DNA from: Saxidomus purpurata
Lineage: Eukaryota; Mollusca; Bivalvia; Venerida; Veneridae
Length of the DNA stretch: 64,000 nt
Direction: 5' to 3'
Assembly (NCBI GenBank): GCA_022818135.1
Contig: JAFMSR010000003.1
Span: 29,506,281-29,570,280, forward strand
How positions within the stretch are numbered: the first letter of the stretch is position 1; each line of letters starts with the position of its first letter. The position numbers and the translations under genes were made by a program. Shown in pieces: positions 24,379-36,224 of this stretch. The notes under the pieces are model-generated. The model ran no database searches. It saw only the letters and a list, made by a program, of their open reading frames with translations, and had not been told where the DNA came from.

Positions 24379-25689
24379 ATTATTACACTTCTAGTTGTGG
24401 CAATATTTTTCAATGATAGTTGGCCTAGAAATATTAAAATCTGAAGTCTTTTATGTGTGGTTAATAAAAACTTGCATTAATGAATTCTCTTCTACAAACA
24501 ACACAATATTAACTAACTGACAAATTTCAAAGGTTCGCTACAGTAATGATATCTGTAAAAACTCTCAATGACACTTTCATGTCAGTTTCCAAAATTTAAA
24601 TTAAACAAACCATTACTGAAGAGGTATTAAATAATTAGAATCTCTCTGTAGTTACACGTCATTCTTTTATCGGGAGATATGTTGGAAAAAAATGTCATCA
24701 ATCCCAAAACAGAACTAATTTCTTAGGCTTTATTTAGACAGACAAAGGAACAAACTCGGAAGGAAAACTGAGTTCAGTTGGACGTTCCTGCGATACCTCA
24801 CAAAGGAAAGGTATGATCTCAATATGAGGCACATTGTCTTCGCTCCCGATACAAAAATATGTCTTCTTGTTTAAATTACTGCAAAGAAATCGAAAGCTTT
24901 TAACTTAAAATAATTATAACTTTACTGTAAATGATGGAAAGTTTTTCCATAAGGAATGCGCTTGTCACGTGACTAAATAGAATTACGTTATTATACAAAA
25001 TATCGTATACAATACATACAACATACTAGAAGCAATTACAGTACGAAAATTAAATTGTAAAGCACAGAAACGAAAACTTTGTTGAATTGTTTATTATAGC
25101 AGAAAGCATATAGTTTCTTAATATTACAGACTGATAATCAGTAACTTCTTCCTTCAATCAAAGCAAATCATTGTTCATTCTTTTGCGGTTGTCGAAAGGA
25201 TTGTCATTAATATCAAGGGAAATTATCATATTGTAAATGATGGAAATAAAAACTCATTTAATTAAGGACAGCGTTTGTTTTAAGAGAAAAAGCACGATCA
25301 CACAAGATATATTTAACTAATGGAATAAATTATTTTTCTCATATAAAAAAATATTTTTGGACATTAATATAGACAGCAATTAATGTCAATCTCTCGAAAT
25401 AATGAATCAATACAAAATGGCATACCTACACGAAGAGATAAAACCCTAGTTGTAGCTAGAAAATTTCACTCTATCAATTTTTCATTTAAAAGCTTAAGAG
25501 TGCCATGTATCCGTGACATAATGTAATAGGAGTAGATATTAGTGTATTGATGACTTTAAGGCAAATATCTATTTTGAACGGTTATGATATTTCAACAACA
25601 AAAGAAAAACAATTTAATCTGCTATAGAAATGTTTGTCTAGGGCTTAGTGGCTAACTTAAACAAACACACTTCCATGTCTTTACAAAAG
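24379..25689. other. AT-rich stretch, no gene seen
   Basis: No exon-like segment or transposon terminus found. Confidence 0.4.
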
Positions 25690-26780
25690 TTTAGAATATT
25701 GACATTTTTTGTATAAATGGACATTATCATCTGTCAAATTGAAACATTTAAGTGATAAATGCACATTAGTGGCACCATTTGTGACTTTTAACAACCATTG
25801 TGGAATAGCGTCATAGATGCAGGACATAATACATAATGCAAATGCTCCAAATAATGAATCTGTGTAAACTGACAGTTATTGCCTTCTCTGAATGTGATAA
25901 ACTGAAAACTCATAAGAGGTCAGTCTCCAAAACTTTTATTGGCCACAGATGCACAATATATCTTTGATTTATACCATCAGTGGTCTGTCCTGGAGAAAAT
26001 GCTTTCAAACAATCTTACAGTCTGTCATTATTGCGATGGCTTTTGTTGAGGTATTGTTATCCCATATCGATAGTTGGAAATCATGTGTTTTACATCTATA
26101 AAGCTTGGTGGTACATGTTTGTGCTTGATTTCTGTATAGTTTTACCTCTTATTTTCTTTACCTCAACATTTTTACTGTGGTTTCAATTCCTTGATCGAAT
26201 ATCTATATTGTAACAGACATATTCCAAATATTTAAATATCATGTCGTCGGAATTTCTCGGTCTTCTGCGTGATTCACAAAGCGTCGCACTTTTGAAATGG
26301 TCTTTTATCAGATAATTGGTAACTATAAAGTGCTGGTTCAGCCATGTTCATATGTTACCAGAAGTGGTTTATTAAGCTTTGGCAAACCATCTTACAACCT
26401 GATTAAATCCAGACAACTATCAAACAGGTTAACATTTGAACTCGATAACCAGTTTAATGTAATTTTAGAACTTTTAGTTTCTACTGAATTCAGATCTCAA
26501 TATCTCATTCCGGCAACCTAGTCTGTATATAAATTGCACAAGAAACGATGTTAAAATGATCAAAATCTGTTGTTTGTCAATGTCTTTTGTACAGCTTATT
26601 TCATTTGTTAACAGTGTTTAACTACGATTCAACCAAATTTGTGTTGCTTAATCCTACTCTCTCATGTAAGTCAGAATCATAGGAATATATACTTAACTTA
26701 TTTTAATTTTGAATAGTTAAGATAAGATCGTGTTTTCCCTTGGGTTCTTTTTCGGATTCGTCTAACTCTTTTCTTCAAGT
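25690..26780. repeat. Segmental duplicate, copy 1 (about 1 kb)
   Basis: Collinear with 28029-29090 in the same orientation. Shared runs include GAATATTGACATTTTT, CATAATGCA(A/T)ATGCTCCAAATAATGAATCTGT, CTTTTATTGGCCACAGATG, GTCCTGGAGAAAAT, TTGGAAATCATGTGTT, AGAAGTGGTTTATT and GACCTGATTAAATCCAGA (variants allowed). Copies are separated by about 2.3 kb, into which a repeat (26858-27673) has been placed or with which it was co-duplicated. On the minus strand this copy has stops (for example at the HNGC* position) where copy 2 is open. Confidence 0.8.
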
Positions 26781-26857
26781 TGTGTACTTAAGGATTAATT
26801 TATTATTTATACGTCATGTAATAAAAAAAATTAGTTTCAGTTACGAAAGTGCAAACA

Positions 26858-27338
26858 ATTTTTGTGTCGCCTTTTCGGAAAAAGGCGAAACATAGGGATC
26901 GCTTTGTCCGTCCTCGGTTCGTCCGTCCGACCGTCACACAAACTTAGCGTTGGCTATAACTTTGCCATTTCTTTAGATTTCTTCATCAAACTTTACAATT
27001 GTATTGCTTATGACAAAAGGGTCATGATGCCGCCAAATTGTGTAGGTCAATGTCATATTTGACAGAATTATGCCCCTTTTCATACTTTGCCATTTCTTAA
27101 GGTTTCTTTATTAAACTTTTAAATTGCATTGCTTATGTCAAAAAGGTTGTGATGCCGCCAAATTTTAAAGAACAAGGTCATATTTGACAGAGTTATTGCC
27201 CTTTTTATACTTTGATTTTGTCACCAAAACTTAATGTTGGCTATAAAAACAAAAATAATATCAAACAGGGAATGCCACGTACCAAAAACGCAGCCTCCCG
27301 GCAAACGAGCCCCACAGCACCCAGAAGTGGGGGGGGCC

Positions 27339-27391
<53 letters not shown>

Positions 27392-27673
27392 GACACACAC
27401 ACACACAACAAGACACACCACATAACACCAACACACACTAGCATACAAAGCAAACACACGAGGACAAAACGAACAATTAAAGGAACACAGATATATAAAT
27501 TTGCCATTTCTTGAGATTTCTTTATCAAACTTGCAAATTGCATTGTTAATGAAATAAGGGCATCAAGCCGCCAAATTCTGTTGGTCAAGGTCAAGTTATG
27601 GCCATTTTTGTACATAAATTTTGTCACAAATTATTGGTTATTCTGACAAAGCGTAAGAGGGCGACACAAATGT
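26858..27673. mobile_element. Hairpin-headed repeat, pearl-like
   Basis: The left end TTTGTGTCGCCTTTT forms a hairpin with AAAAAGGCGAAAC, followed by GTCCGTCC, TCGTCCGTCCGACCGTC and then three diverged tandem units built on TTTGCCATTTCTTNAG-NTTTCTT(C/T)ATCAAACTT, GCCGCCAAATT and GGTCA(A)TGTCATATTTGACAG (about 26960, 27080, 27500). The right end GAGGGCGACACAAATG mirrors the left end. GTCC (CGGA/ACGG-type) motifs plus tandem cores resemble the bivalve 'pearl' elements. A (CA)n tract sits inside the third unit. Confidence 0.65.
27340..27408 (+). repeat. (CA)n microsatellite with degenerate tail
   Basis: About 24 CA units (27340-27387), then CGCACGACACACACACACAC. It is preceded by a run of G8 directly followed by C5 and trailed to about 27480 by CA-rich imperfect sequence. 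All frames here are low complexity and not genes. Confidence 0.9.
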
Positions 27674-27878
27674 TTTACTGAATACCAATCTAGTATTAAT
27701 TCTTGCATATACTTGATTCCCAAAAAATAATCATGGTGAATATTCAGTAATCTCATTATTGAAACCCGACGTGGAGAGCAGACTTTCTAGCATTCGGGTT
27801 GCTAGCACGGTTAAAAGATCTGCAAAGGATACTGCACGCAGTCAATCGTTTTCTGAATGGCATAAAAGTAAAGAATGT

Positions 27879-28280
27879 TCATATTTGTGGCATTACATTG
27901 TATGCATGTGAACAGATTTCTTTATTTTCAAAAGTTTTTATTGAAGCAAATATTATTGTCTTGCTGACTACAGTGCCAGGAGTTATTTTAAATTTTCCGT
28001 CAAAATAATCATCTTTAATAACATTACTATGGTTTTGAATATTGACATTTTTATAAATGGGCATTATTAGCTGGTAAAAACACATTAGTGGCACAATTTG
28101 TAATTTCTCTGAGCCATTCTGACATATTTGCAAAAATGTAGGGCATAAAACATAATGCATATGCTCCAAATAATGAATCTGTTTAAACTGATAGATATTG
28201 ACGTCTCTGAAAGTCATAAACTGAAAATCATAACATAAGCTTTTATTGGCCACAGATGAACAATATTTGATTCGTACCAC
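27879..28280 (-). CDS. Coding-like ORF in duplicated segment
   Basis: A 133-codon minus-strand frame. After a possible acceptor (ATGATTTTCAG, ending near 28225) it reads FMTFRDVNIYQFKQIHYLEH and continues for about 90 residues. The diverged duplicate at 25690-26000 gives FITFREGNNCQFTQIHYLEH in the same frame and then VPLMC and KNVNI in register, but contains stops. Frame conservation over about 90 codons without indels is suggestive, yet the substitutions are not clearly biased to third positions, so neutral divergence of a non-coding duplicate is also possible. No domain recognised. Confidence 0.3.
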   Translation of the reverse strand: MVRIKYCSSVANKSLCYDFQFMTFRDVNIYQFKQIHYLEHMHYVLCPTFLQICQNGSEKLQIVPLMCFYQLIMPIYKNVNIQNHSNVIKDDYFDGKFKITPGTVVSKTIIFASIKTFENKEICSHAYNVMPQI

Positions 28281-29090
28281 CAGCGTGCCGTCCTGGAGAA
28301 AATACTGTCAAAAATTTATTGTTATGGCTATTATGGGGGTATTAATATCGGTGATTGGAAATCATGTGTTCTACATGGTATCATTCATGTATCGCCTTTT
28401 ATCAATGTTTCACGCATATATCTAGCTTGTATTCTACACAGTATTAACTCTTGTTTTTCACGTTAGTGACACTGTTATTATTTTAAAATCGATTTACTGA
28501 ACAATTCCTCTACTATCTAAAACGGTTACATACTATATCGCTAAATCTTCGTGGCCTCCGGGGTTATTCACCGAGCATCGCACTTTTGGAATTGTCTTTT
28601 ATCAAATACACAGAAACAATGAGGTGCTGGGTCAACTAGAACCTATTTATTTTACTTATTTTACTAGAAGTGGTTTATTTAAATTTGTCAAACCAGCTTA
28701 CGACCTGATTAAATCCAGATAGAAACTTTATTACAATAATTCACTTTATCCAGTATCTAAATAATTTAAGATTTGAACAATTTGACCAAAATATTTTTAG
28801 TTTCCACTGAAATCAGATCGTAGCCTCGTCAGGATATGAATTGCACATAGAACGATGTTAAATAATTAAAATCGTGATCTTGTTCTATCTGTTGTTTGTC
28901 AGTGTCTTTTGTGCTGCATATTTTACTTTTATCAGACTGTATAACTACATTTGCATCCGATTCGTATTACTTGATTCAAACGTTTACACGTTTGTCGAAA
29001 ATATAAGAAAACATGCAATATACATAACTTACATTCCTTTTCTTACAGTCCTGGTAAGATCATGCTTTTCCTGAAGTTGTAATTTCACAA
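28029..29090. repeat. Segmental duplicate, copy 2 (about 1 kb)
   Basis: Partner of 25690-26780; see that entry. Similarity fades around TAAGATC(A/G)TG(C/T)TTTTCC (about 26723 and 29053). The two copies differ by many substitutions and short indels, so the duplication is old. Confidence 0.8.
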
Positions 29091-30240
29091 TTGTCAAACT
29101 AAGTTGATTTATTATTTCTATTTCGACTAAAATGAATTGCACTTGCTGAAAAATAAAAATTTCTTTGAAGATCATTCATAATTTGTCAATTGATACTTTA
29201 CGTTTGCGTTTGATATAAGCCTTTTTGATAATTGCAAATACAAATTTAATGTTTAAAAAAGACATTTATTTAGTGCATATATTAGATTTTGAAATCGAAA
29301 GCCTAGGGAATATTAAGAAGCCTTATTATATAGTTTTATTTAAATTCTGAGAGCAGATTTATGTTTTTCGTTCATTCAGAAAATAAGCACGTTTCTAGGG
29401 TTCGCAAAACGATCACATTGTATGAAACTTCTTACTACCGCTTATACATTTTAGCTTTTTCGTATTCAAAAGTCAATTTGATCGTCTTAAAATAGTACTG
29501 TTAATTGTTTTATTTATGAAAGGGTATGACACACTGGGGACAAACACTTAATGAAGTTGGAGCAAGTCATTTGAACATTCAATCGATCACTTGGTTACGT
29601 AGATATCACTTAAAACTATATTTGCTGGAGTTTTCATTCTAATCAAAGAGAGCACATACAACTTTTATTCGAAAAATATATATTTTAAGTCAACATCATT
29701 AAAACTGACAGCTCTAAGATTTGGGTGTAAAAAGGATTCTTTGGTCTGAAATTAACATTTATAAAACTCCAGTGTCATTGCCTTAACAAGAATCTTCTTG
29801 ACCAGTTTATTGTACTGTTGCAAATATTGCATTGTCATTTCTTGCTGTTTGTGTTTGTTGCAGCTCTTTTGACAGTTTTTAACCAAGAACTTTTTTTTCA
29901 ATGAAATTTCTGGTGATAAAGCGCTACATTTGCACATTTCTCAGCTGCCTTAGACAGTGCTGCTGTGGATGTTGAACAAACTGAGAACGAATGGACCTTA
30001 AAAGAAAAATGAAATTCTTGATGAGTGGTTATACTTTCAGTCTATTTATTTCATGTTCAAGTTAAAAACAATGCCTACATATTTTACTTAAAGAACAGGT
30101 GAGTATGTTTTGTTACTTACAAGTTCAAAGGTGCTTTTGCATAAAGTCACTAGTTTATTATTGAAATCAATTGTATTTTTAGTGGCAAGCGTCAATTTGT
30201 AGATTGGGCTGCAGTGAATGGGTCTTTTTAACCAAGTAAC
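29091..30240. other. AT-rich stretch, possible transposase remnants
   Basis: At 29955-30015 the plus strand reads DSAAVDVEQTENEWTLKEK before a stop; an acidic stretch followed by EW.LK occurs upstream of the C-terminal region in many hAT transposases, and the relic at 30241 lies downstream. This is too short to call. The rest shows nothing. Confidence 0.3.
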
Positions 30241-30464
30241 CTGGTAGTAGTCGATCTGGTGATGTCCATTTCTCTTTCCAGCGCAGAAGCAGAGAGGGTT
30301 TATTCCCAATTGGAAAACATCAAAACTAGACTAAAATTATTAAAAATGTCACAACAGTTCTAAATGACCTTATGTGTATTAAATTAGAAGGACCGTCAAT
30401 TGGGAACTTTGACTCTGTAGACATTATTTACAAATGGAAATTTTCAGGGTCAAGAAGTCGTTGA
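30241..30464 (+). pseudogene. hAT transposase C-terminal dimerisation relic
   Basis: Read on the plus strand from 30241, one frame gives LVVVDLVMSISLSSAEAERV (continuing YSQLENIKTRLK), and after a one-base frameshift at about 30345 gives NVTTVLNDLMCIKLEGPSIG ending in FDSVDIIYKW. Hydrophobic-SS-AEAER-FS-(x)-IKT-LR, then TL--LM-I-EGP---FD---A---W, is the hallmark order of the hAT C-terminal dimerisation domain (ZNF862/KIAA1586-like transposases). Continuation past a TGA at 30462 adds a basic KSKKVKVAEL segment and, in another frame, acidic DDSDHE residues to about 30700. The frameshift and stops show it is dead. The N-terminal BED finger and catalytic region are not found. It could be related to the source of the hAT-like MITE at 6605, but no link is shown. 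Confidence 0.7.
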
Positions 30465-31530
30465 CCTCCGTTCAAAAGCAAGAAGGTTAAGGTTGCTGAA
30501 CTCACATATACTTACAAGGTCATTGACAAGGCAGAGAAACATGACTATATTTGGTACCGCATCTACATCTAATGTACATGCTGTTAGATATGTTTGTTAC
30601 AACTTCTTAGATGACTCTGATCATGAATGAGACTATAATGGATTTGATGTGGACTTAGACGAGAGCACTTTGTATCACAAACCTTTGCAGTTAGAGACTT
30701 ATAATGTTATATTGTTTCATAGTTGGTTACTACTTTACAGTAGTAAATATGCAAAACAATAGTTGATTAACTATAGTAGTTATGATCCGTTTAATTTTAA
30801 TTCATTGAATGATAATTTAACCCTGGTCTTACTGGTTTTCAGCTGGGCTACTGAATATCAGAGCCCGGTTGGCTAATGACATTTCAAAGTTAATTTACAA
30901 TCCTGAAATACCCCAAAGAAGTAGCATTATTAGTTCCACAACTTTTTTTCTCCGAATCACCTGCTTTAATATTATTTAATCACTTTGGGTTAAAATGGAT
31001 GTGAACAAGGCTATTTATGGAGTGATTTGATGTCATATGTCGTGACGAAAACTTTAAAAATAACTATAAAACTATAAACTATAACTATAAACTTTACATA
31101 ATGTCATTAAACACAAATACATTTTACACAAATGTACAAATTTTGCTAATTGGCAATTACAATTTTACTTAGATATAAATAAAATATAAATCTGCAAAAA
31201 TACAAAGTTCGAACTTTAAATTCATATTTCATGATAGCAAACAAATAGGACTATATCCAACACAATGCTTTTAATCTTGGCAATCGTTTCAATGTAACGG
31301 CGATTCAAATTACAAAAATGTGTCTTTTTTCTTTTTCACTGAATTTAGGCTAAACGTTAATCTCATTAATATTGTCAATCAAGGGACATCTTAAGTTGAT
31401 GCAACGAAAATTGTATAAGTAAGCAAAAATATATTCTGTCTGCCGTTCTGTGACAATACTAAAACCTTGCTCAGACAAATAAACTCTTTATGTTTATTTT
31501 TGGCTTTGTGTAATCTGTCATTTCGGTTCT
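30465..31530. other. AT-rich stretch after hAT relic
   Basis: 30465-30700 may be the tail of the transposase relic. Beyond this no gene or repeat was recognised apart from a short ACTATAAACT-type tandem at about 31062-31093. Confidence 0.4.
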
Positions 31531-32028
31531 TCAGTCATCAAGAGGACATTGAATGCTTTGCATCCTGCTATCTGTCAGACTAAAGCATCGTTGCATTGAA
31601 GATGAGGCCATGGTAGACTGCACAGTAAGAAACGATTCATCTCCATATCTGTTTTCTTGAGTATGTATGATCAGCAGAATAATTGAATGAACGAATCGAA
31701 ACAACAGGTTATTCTTTTTCACCAAAATATGCATCATAAGTTTATCACACGACAAGACAAGACAATTTTGTTGCTTCTTTATAGGCTTAAAGGCCAATAT
31801 AAGCGGATAGAATATCAAGAAGTCTAGCATCAGTATGTTCTGTTTAATATGTTCTGAAAACCTTTTATTGGTTATAACATTGAAATTGAAGAAATGATGT
31901 GCTTTATTCCAACCCAGTGAACTACATATAAACACAGAGCATGCATTTCGTCTGTAGTCAATTCCAGTTGAATGCATTTTTCTGATATAACAAACAATGC
32001 GTACATTGTGAAATATATGTCTTATCAC
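31531..32028 (-). CDS. 165-codon minus ORF, unknown
   Basis: This is the longest open frame in the window. Its C-terminal part (SSMQRCFSLTDSRMQSIQCP then LDD and TGA) has a diverged counterpart at 61733-61835, where the same frame reads LCLTDNMMQYIQ before a stop. The rest has many Phe/Ile/Lys residues expected from AT-rich DNA and no recognisable domain; there is no signal peptide at the start. It may be a decayed or real exon of the duplicated gene family proposed for this locus, or chance. Confidence 0.25.
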   Translation of the reverse strand: MIRHIFHNVRIVCYIRKMHSTGIDYRRNACSVFICSSLGWNKAHHFFNFNVITNKRFSEHIKQNILMLDFLIFYPLILAFKPIKKQQNCLVLSCDKLMMHILVKKNNLLFRFVHSIILLIIHTQENRYGDESFLTVQSTMASSSMQRCFSLTDSRMQSIQCPLDD

Positions 32029-32660
32029 ATTGAAGAGGTTTAAAAAAATCTTTATTGTTGTTTACAGCAATATTTTACAGCAATATCAACAGTATTACCT
32101 TATGTATTTCTTTTATGTACATTGTATGTGAAGTTTTATTTATTTGAACACAATTAACACCAACTGTATATAAAAGTGAGCCATAAATTTCTGAAATTTT
32201 ATATATAATCAAAATTAGATTTCTAGGAGGAAGATTCATCAAACAAAACTCGTTGTTAATTGAAAAGTACATGTAGCGGTATACATGTCCAATGTAGAAT
32301 GGCTAACGAACCAAAACCGGATCTGTTCACTCCAATACTTTAAATGCATTCTTTCTTCGTACATATTATGGTGCTCGTACCTGTCTACTACATTTGTACG
32401 TTTTTACTAAAGTAAAACCTTGGTATTTTAGTGAATCTTAAGAAATTAACAAAACTAATGAAACTTTAGTAAGTTACATAATATTGGTACTATATTGATC
32501 GTCAATTGAATATTCAGAGAGAAAACAACAAATATCTTAAAACAAGTCATTGCATCAGACCACCAAAACTCATTACAATTTCTTAATACTAGTTACACCA
32601 TGTAATGATACATTGCATGTATGGCGAACATTTACGTAATCTTAATTTTGCAATTAAACT

Positions 32661-32897
32661 TCATGTTAAATGTATCACGATGAGACCTTTGCAGATATTC
32701 CAAAAATCGAAGAAGACGCATGTAACTCTCTGTTCATTTACTGCTTGTGATGTGAACTGAATATTAATGTTGAAGGTAATGTCAATCGTTCCTTTCTGGA
32801 AGTAATTGAACATGGTATTCGTTTTTAAGACCAAGTCGTCCGGGCATGTTAACGAGAAAACGGTCACTATGTTGCAGCTCCCGTATTGATGAATCTT
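32661..32897 (-). CDS. Coding-like ORF, Cys-rich N-part
   Basis: On the minus strand the frame reads KIHQYGSCNIVTVFSLTCPD, then DLVLKTNTMFNYFQKG, and stays open to a TGA at about 32661. The diverged copy at 58843-58925 reads KTHQYKNCERPCRVDLNTNF then MFINCSER and ends at a donor-like GTAAAAG. The C-x3-C...NC pattern of the second copy resembles a leucine-rich-repeat N-terminal cap (LRRNT), but here the second and last Cys are not conserved and the donor is GGAACG. It is probably a decayed copy if it ever coded. Confidence 0.3.
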   Translation of the reverse strand, partial: KIHQYGSCNIVTVFSLTCPDDLVLKTNTMFNYFQKGTIDITFNINIQFTSQAVNEQRVTCVFFDFWNICKGLIVIHLT

Positions 32898-33124
32898 TAT
32901 TTAATTCACATTCCCAGTTAATTTACACCAACTTGAAATATACTGGTACATATTTGTATCCTAGCATATAAATAGCAACGAAAACTCTTGTCTGTAAATG
33001 TTCAAGTAAGAGCCTTCAGCGTTTTCGAAAACGTTTCAAGAACATATTTGAATTTATCATTGCCGTAGGCATCTATTTTCGTTCACATCCGCGAAACCAT
33101 TTGTAAGAACAATATTTTGACTCG

Positions 33125-33459
33125 TTAAAGAGACACTCCCTACATCTAGCAGCTTATGTTCTCGAAGCATAGATCATTTGTTCAATAGAAAGTAAAATGA
33201 ATAATGAATACAATTTCAAAGAAGAACCTATGGCTTTCTGTAATATTGCATCCACCCTTTTTTGTACAACAACAACTTTACATAGAATATTGAATGGTTT
33301 ACTGTACTGCAGTATATTTTAAACCGCTGATTTTATCGATAATGACTGGGAATGCACAGCTGAAACTTTTAGGTTTAGTTATAATACTTCCAGAGATTCT
33401 ATTATTTATGTTTTGGAGGTTATTTAGTTTGATACCAGTTATAGGGTATGTCCCTTTAA
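33125..33459 (+). mobile_element. TTAA-type MITE, copy F (complete ends)
   Basis: This is the best-preserved ends of the family. TTAA (33125-33128) precedes AGAGACACTCCCTACATCTA, and the right end CAGTTATAGGGTATGTCCCT is followed by TTAA (33456-33459). The element is 327 bp; termini are imperfect inverted repeats (AGGGACA(C/T)(T/A)CCCTA...). An internal stretch of about 50 bp present in other copies (GGTGAAAAATGCC...ATAGAGG) is deleted here. TTAA plus AGGGACA ends resemble T2/Kolobok MITEs (TTAAAGGRR). Confidence 0.88.
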
Positions 33460-35481
33460 ACCAACTCTAAGAATTAATTTTTTCCGCGGTTAATAGGTCA
33501 TTCTATATGCAAGAAAATACGGGATTGCAGCGACGGACTATAAAAAGTAGAGAAGGGATTAATACCGTACGGTATGTTTCGCATAGAAACAGAATAAATC
33601 ATAGGATTCTAACACGACCCATTCCGTTTGTCAGTTTAACTTAGAAGAAAGTAATTTCAGTAAAATCTGCAACAACTCAAACCCGTTGTTTATCAGACAA
33701 TGAACATCGCAAAAACGGATATTGTGTCTTTAAGAAAAGATAAGGTAAAGAACGAACCGTTTATTCTTCTAAAAATATATAAAATATAGGTCTAAGAGTG
33801 GTCTCTGATCAGCTTACCCTGTAACTGACCAATATGTAACCTCAAAGCTACGCCCTTGTTAGCCTTAAAATAATAAACAAACATTGTCCAAGGATCACGC
33901 TTAATTTACTGGTATAGTAAAATTAATTGACTGATAGGATAATGATAGAACCATGTTCTGTTCATGCTGAAACAATGTTGACATATGCCTTTCTTTCTTA
34001 TCAAAGTCGTTTCTTCGAGAAAAATAGTTGCCAGAAATACTTTCTTATTTTTTTTTGCAATATCATTGAAGAAAATACTGTGCTATAATCAAATACTTAT
34101 AGCTTTTAAAAACAAAGTAACGAGTGTTTTTAATAAAAATAAAGATAATTTCCACCGTTAAAACAAACATCTTTCTTGGTAAAATAAAAGCTATTTGTAA
34201 TTGTACTTATATGACTTTAATCTGCAAATGCGCTTTGATGTGATACTAGAAGCAGTGATACTACAGTACATGTAACAGTATCCCTTAAAAAGAGCAAACA
34301 TGAAAAAAAAATGAATAAAAAACTTGACAGCTATCACAGATACTAGTATTGATATAAGGGGTCAAGAAAATGTTGTCGTTTATTCGTGTAGAACTCAACA
34401 TACCCCTTCGAAATAATTCGAAAAGCCTTTTAAATGTGCAAGTTTTTCTTCTGATGACAGTATTTTAGGCGTTTTGAAAGCCAAGTTATAATCATATAAT
34501 ATTTTCTTTGTTTTCCTCCAGACAACATCGTCATTTCTTTTTTTAGTTTTTCACTTTCGGTAAAGAAATTAGTCTAAGCTGCAGGTAAAATATATTTAAG
34601 ATATAGGTAAGAGCACAATCATCACATTTGAAGACTCAGTTATGATATACGATTTGGTCATTTCGGACATTTTCAGTACCTATAAATTACTGTGTTAAAT
34701 TGATTTTTCGAACACTGACCCATTTACCTATATGTTAAACATTAATCAAAACAGATATTACATTTTTAAATGTTCCCTTCAACAAAATACAAGACCCAAC
34801 TCTAATTTCTCCGATCAGTTTGCGGAGGATTTAGAACGAAAATATGAAGTTCCATTCAGACTGAAAAGCCATACAATTTAGCTATTGCATGACATGCATA
34901 TCTTCTTTCATAATCTAAATTACCCCTTTATATGCCGTAAAGTAAATTACACAAAAAATGAATAATAGCAAATGAGATTGCAAGTTTAAGCGCTGATACA
35001 ATCTGTTTCGAGCAGCCACTATTTGTAGAAGGAATGGCTTGAACATATTAATGAAAAACATCTGTGATAGGAAATAACAGAGTAAGCAAATTTTATTCGT
35101 TTGATGTTTGGTCATCGTTTATACTTGATGTGCTCTAGAATATTTAGAAAAATGACTTAAAATTTAAGTTTTAACTAAAGTTTAAACTTGCACTGTCTAT
35201 GCTCTTACAAATGTAAATTTAATACAAAATACTTAACTTAAAAGATTTAGGAAAAATTTTCATATATTTTGGATTCATTGAACCTCTTGCTCTTCCGAGA
35301 TTTGCAATGTTAAGAAATAACATCAAAGGCCTTTGACCACTTTTGATGTTGCATTTACTCAACACACCTCTATTAACAAGAAAATATTTTACAAACTCGG
35401 ATTGCAATCACACATATAACAGTCGTTCTATTAGTTCCGTATCAGTTTTATGACAGTCTCTATAGGTTTACTTTGTTCAAT
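33460..35481. other. AT-rich stretch, no gene seen
   Basis: No exon-like segment, tRNA box or transposon end recognised. The minus frames 34915-35115 and 35219-35407 lack motifs. Confidence 0.4.
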
Positions 35482-35587
35482 CCGTTCGTATGTCCATTTG
35501 CTATTTCGCCACGGTCTGTATCCGCCACCAGCCACCGTCCGTATGTCCGTTTGCAACCGCGTAACGGTCTGTATCTACCAACAGCCA
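35482..35587 (+). repeat. 53-bp tandem duplication
   Basis: Two 53-bp units (35482-35534 and 35535-35587) share CCGT(T/C)CGTATGTCC(A/G)TTTGC, ACGGTCTGTATC and CCA(C)CAGCCA in register with no indel. Because 53 is not a multiple of three, the duplication shifts frame, which is why two overlapping ORFs (35450-35674 and 35473-35697) appear. GC is higher than in the flanks. Confidence 0.88.
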
Positions 35588-36224
35588 TCTACTCCCAAAG
35601 TCAAGATAACATTCGGTGCTCAAACGCTGCTAAATGCGATATTGTTTCCGGTCTTTCACATGCAACAAAGGTAAAGGCCATACTTTCAATACCCTAAAAG
35701 TATACATCCTTTATATATTGCTCCAAACCGGTAGGGGATTTCTAAACAGCAAAATGACCACCCATGTCTTTATAAATTTCTATACACCTTCGTTAAATAT
35801 TCTACAATGGTCGCTGAATTTTGAAAGAAAATTGCTTGCGAATCATCATGTTTTTATGATATATTTCAAGATATGTGTTGACTTTTGAAAAAAAAAAACA
35901 TTTACACATCTTTTTCTTGGATAATGTATCTTTAAGACTCTTTCAATGCATTTTACAATCGCGCCGAAACATTGACTTTCACGGGAAATTTCTAATACTC
36001 GTATATGTGCACAATCATTTCCAATTCCCGTGTTACACTGTTGTCGTATATATCTAGAGTACTGCAAACATTTCTGCTACATGCTCAAAAGATATTTCCT
36101 TGACACTACTGTGAATCTCAAGAGAATTGATAAAACTGATGAAATTTTAGTAAAATGATATTTGGATAATATGAAAGTGAAACAGACATAAAGTAAAACA
36201 CCACGATCAGATAACTCAAGTAGC

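Noticed and set aside
25980..26213. 77-codon plus ORF with a hydrophobic C-terminal segment and a shared GNHVFY in the duplicate
   Set aside because: The peptide match reflects DNA similarity of the duplicates; the frame shifts relative to the second copy elsewhere, and the minus strand gives the better frame conservation.
27212..27627. Overlapping ORFs of 63-128 codons on both strands
   Set aside because: They are translations of the (CA)n tract (His-Thr and Val-Cys runs) and of the surrounding repeat.
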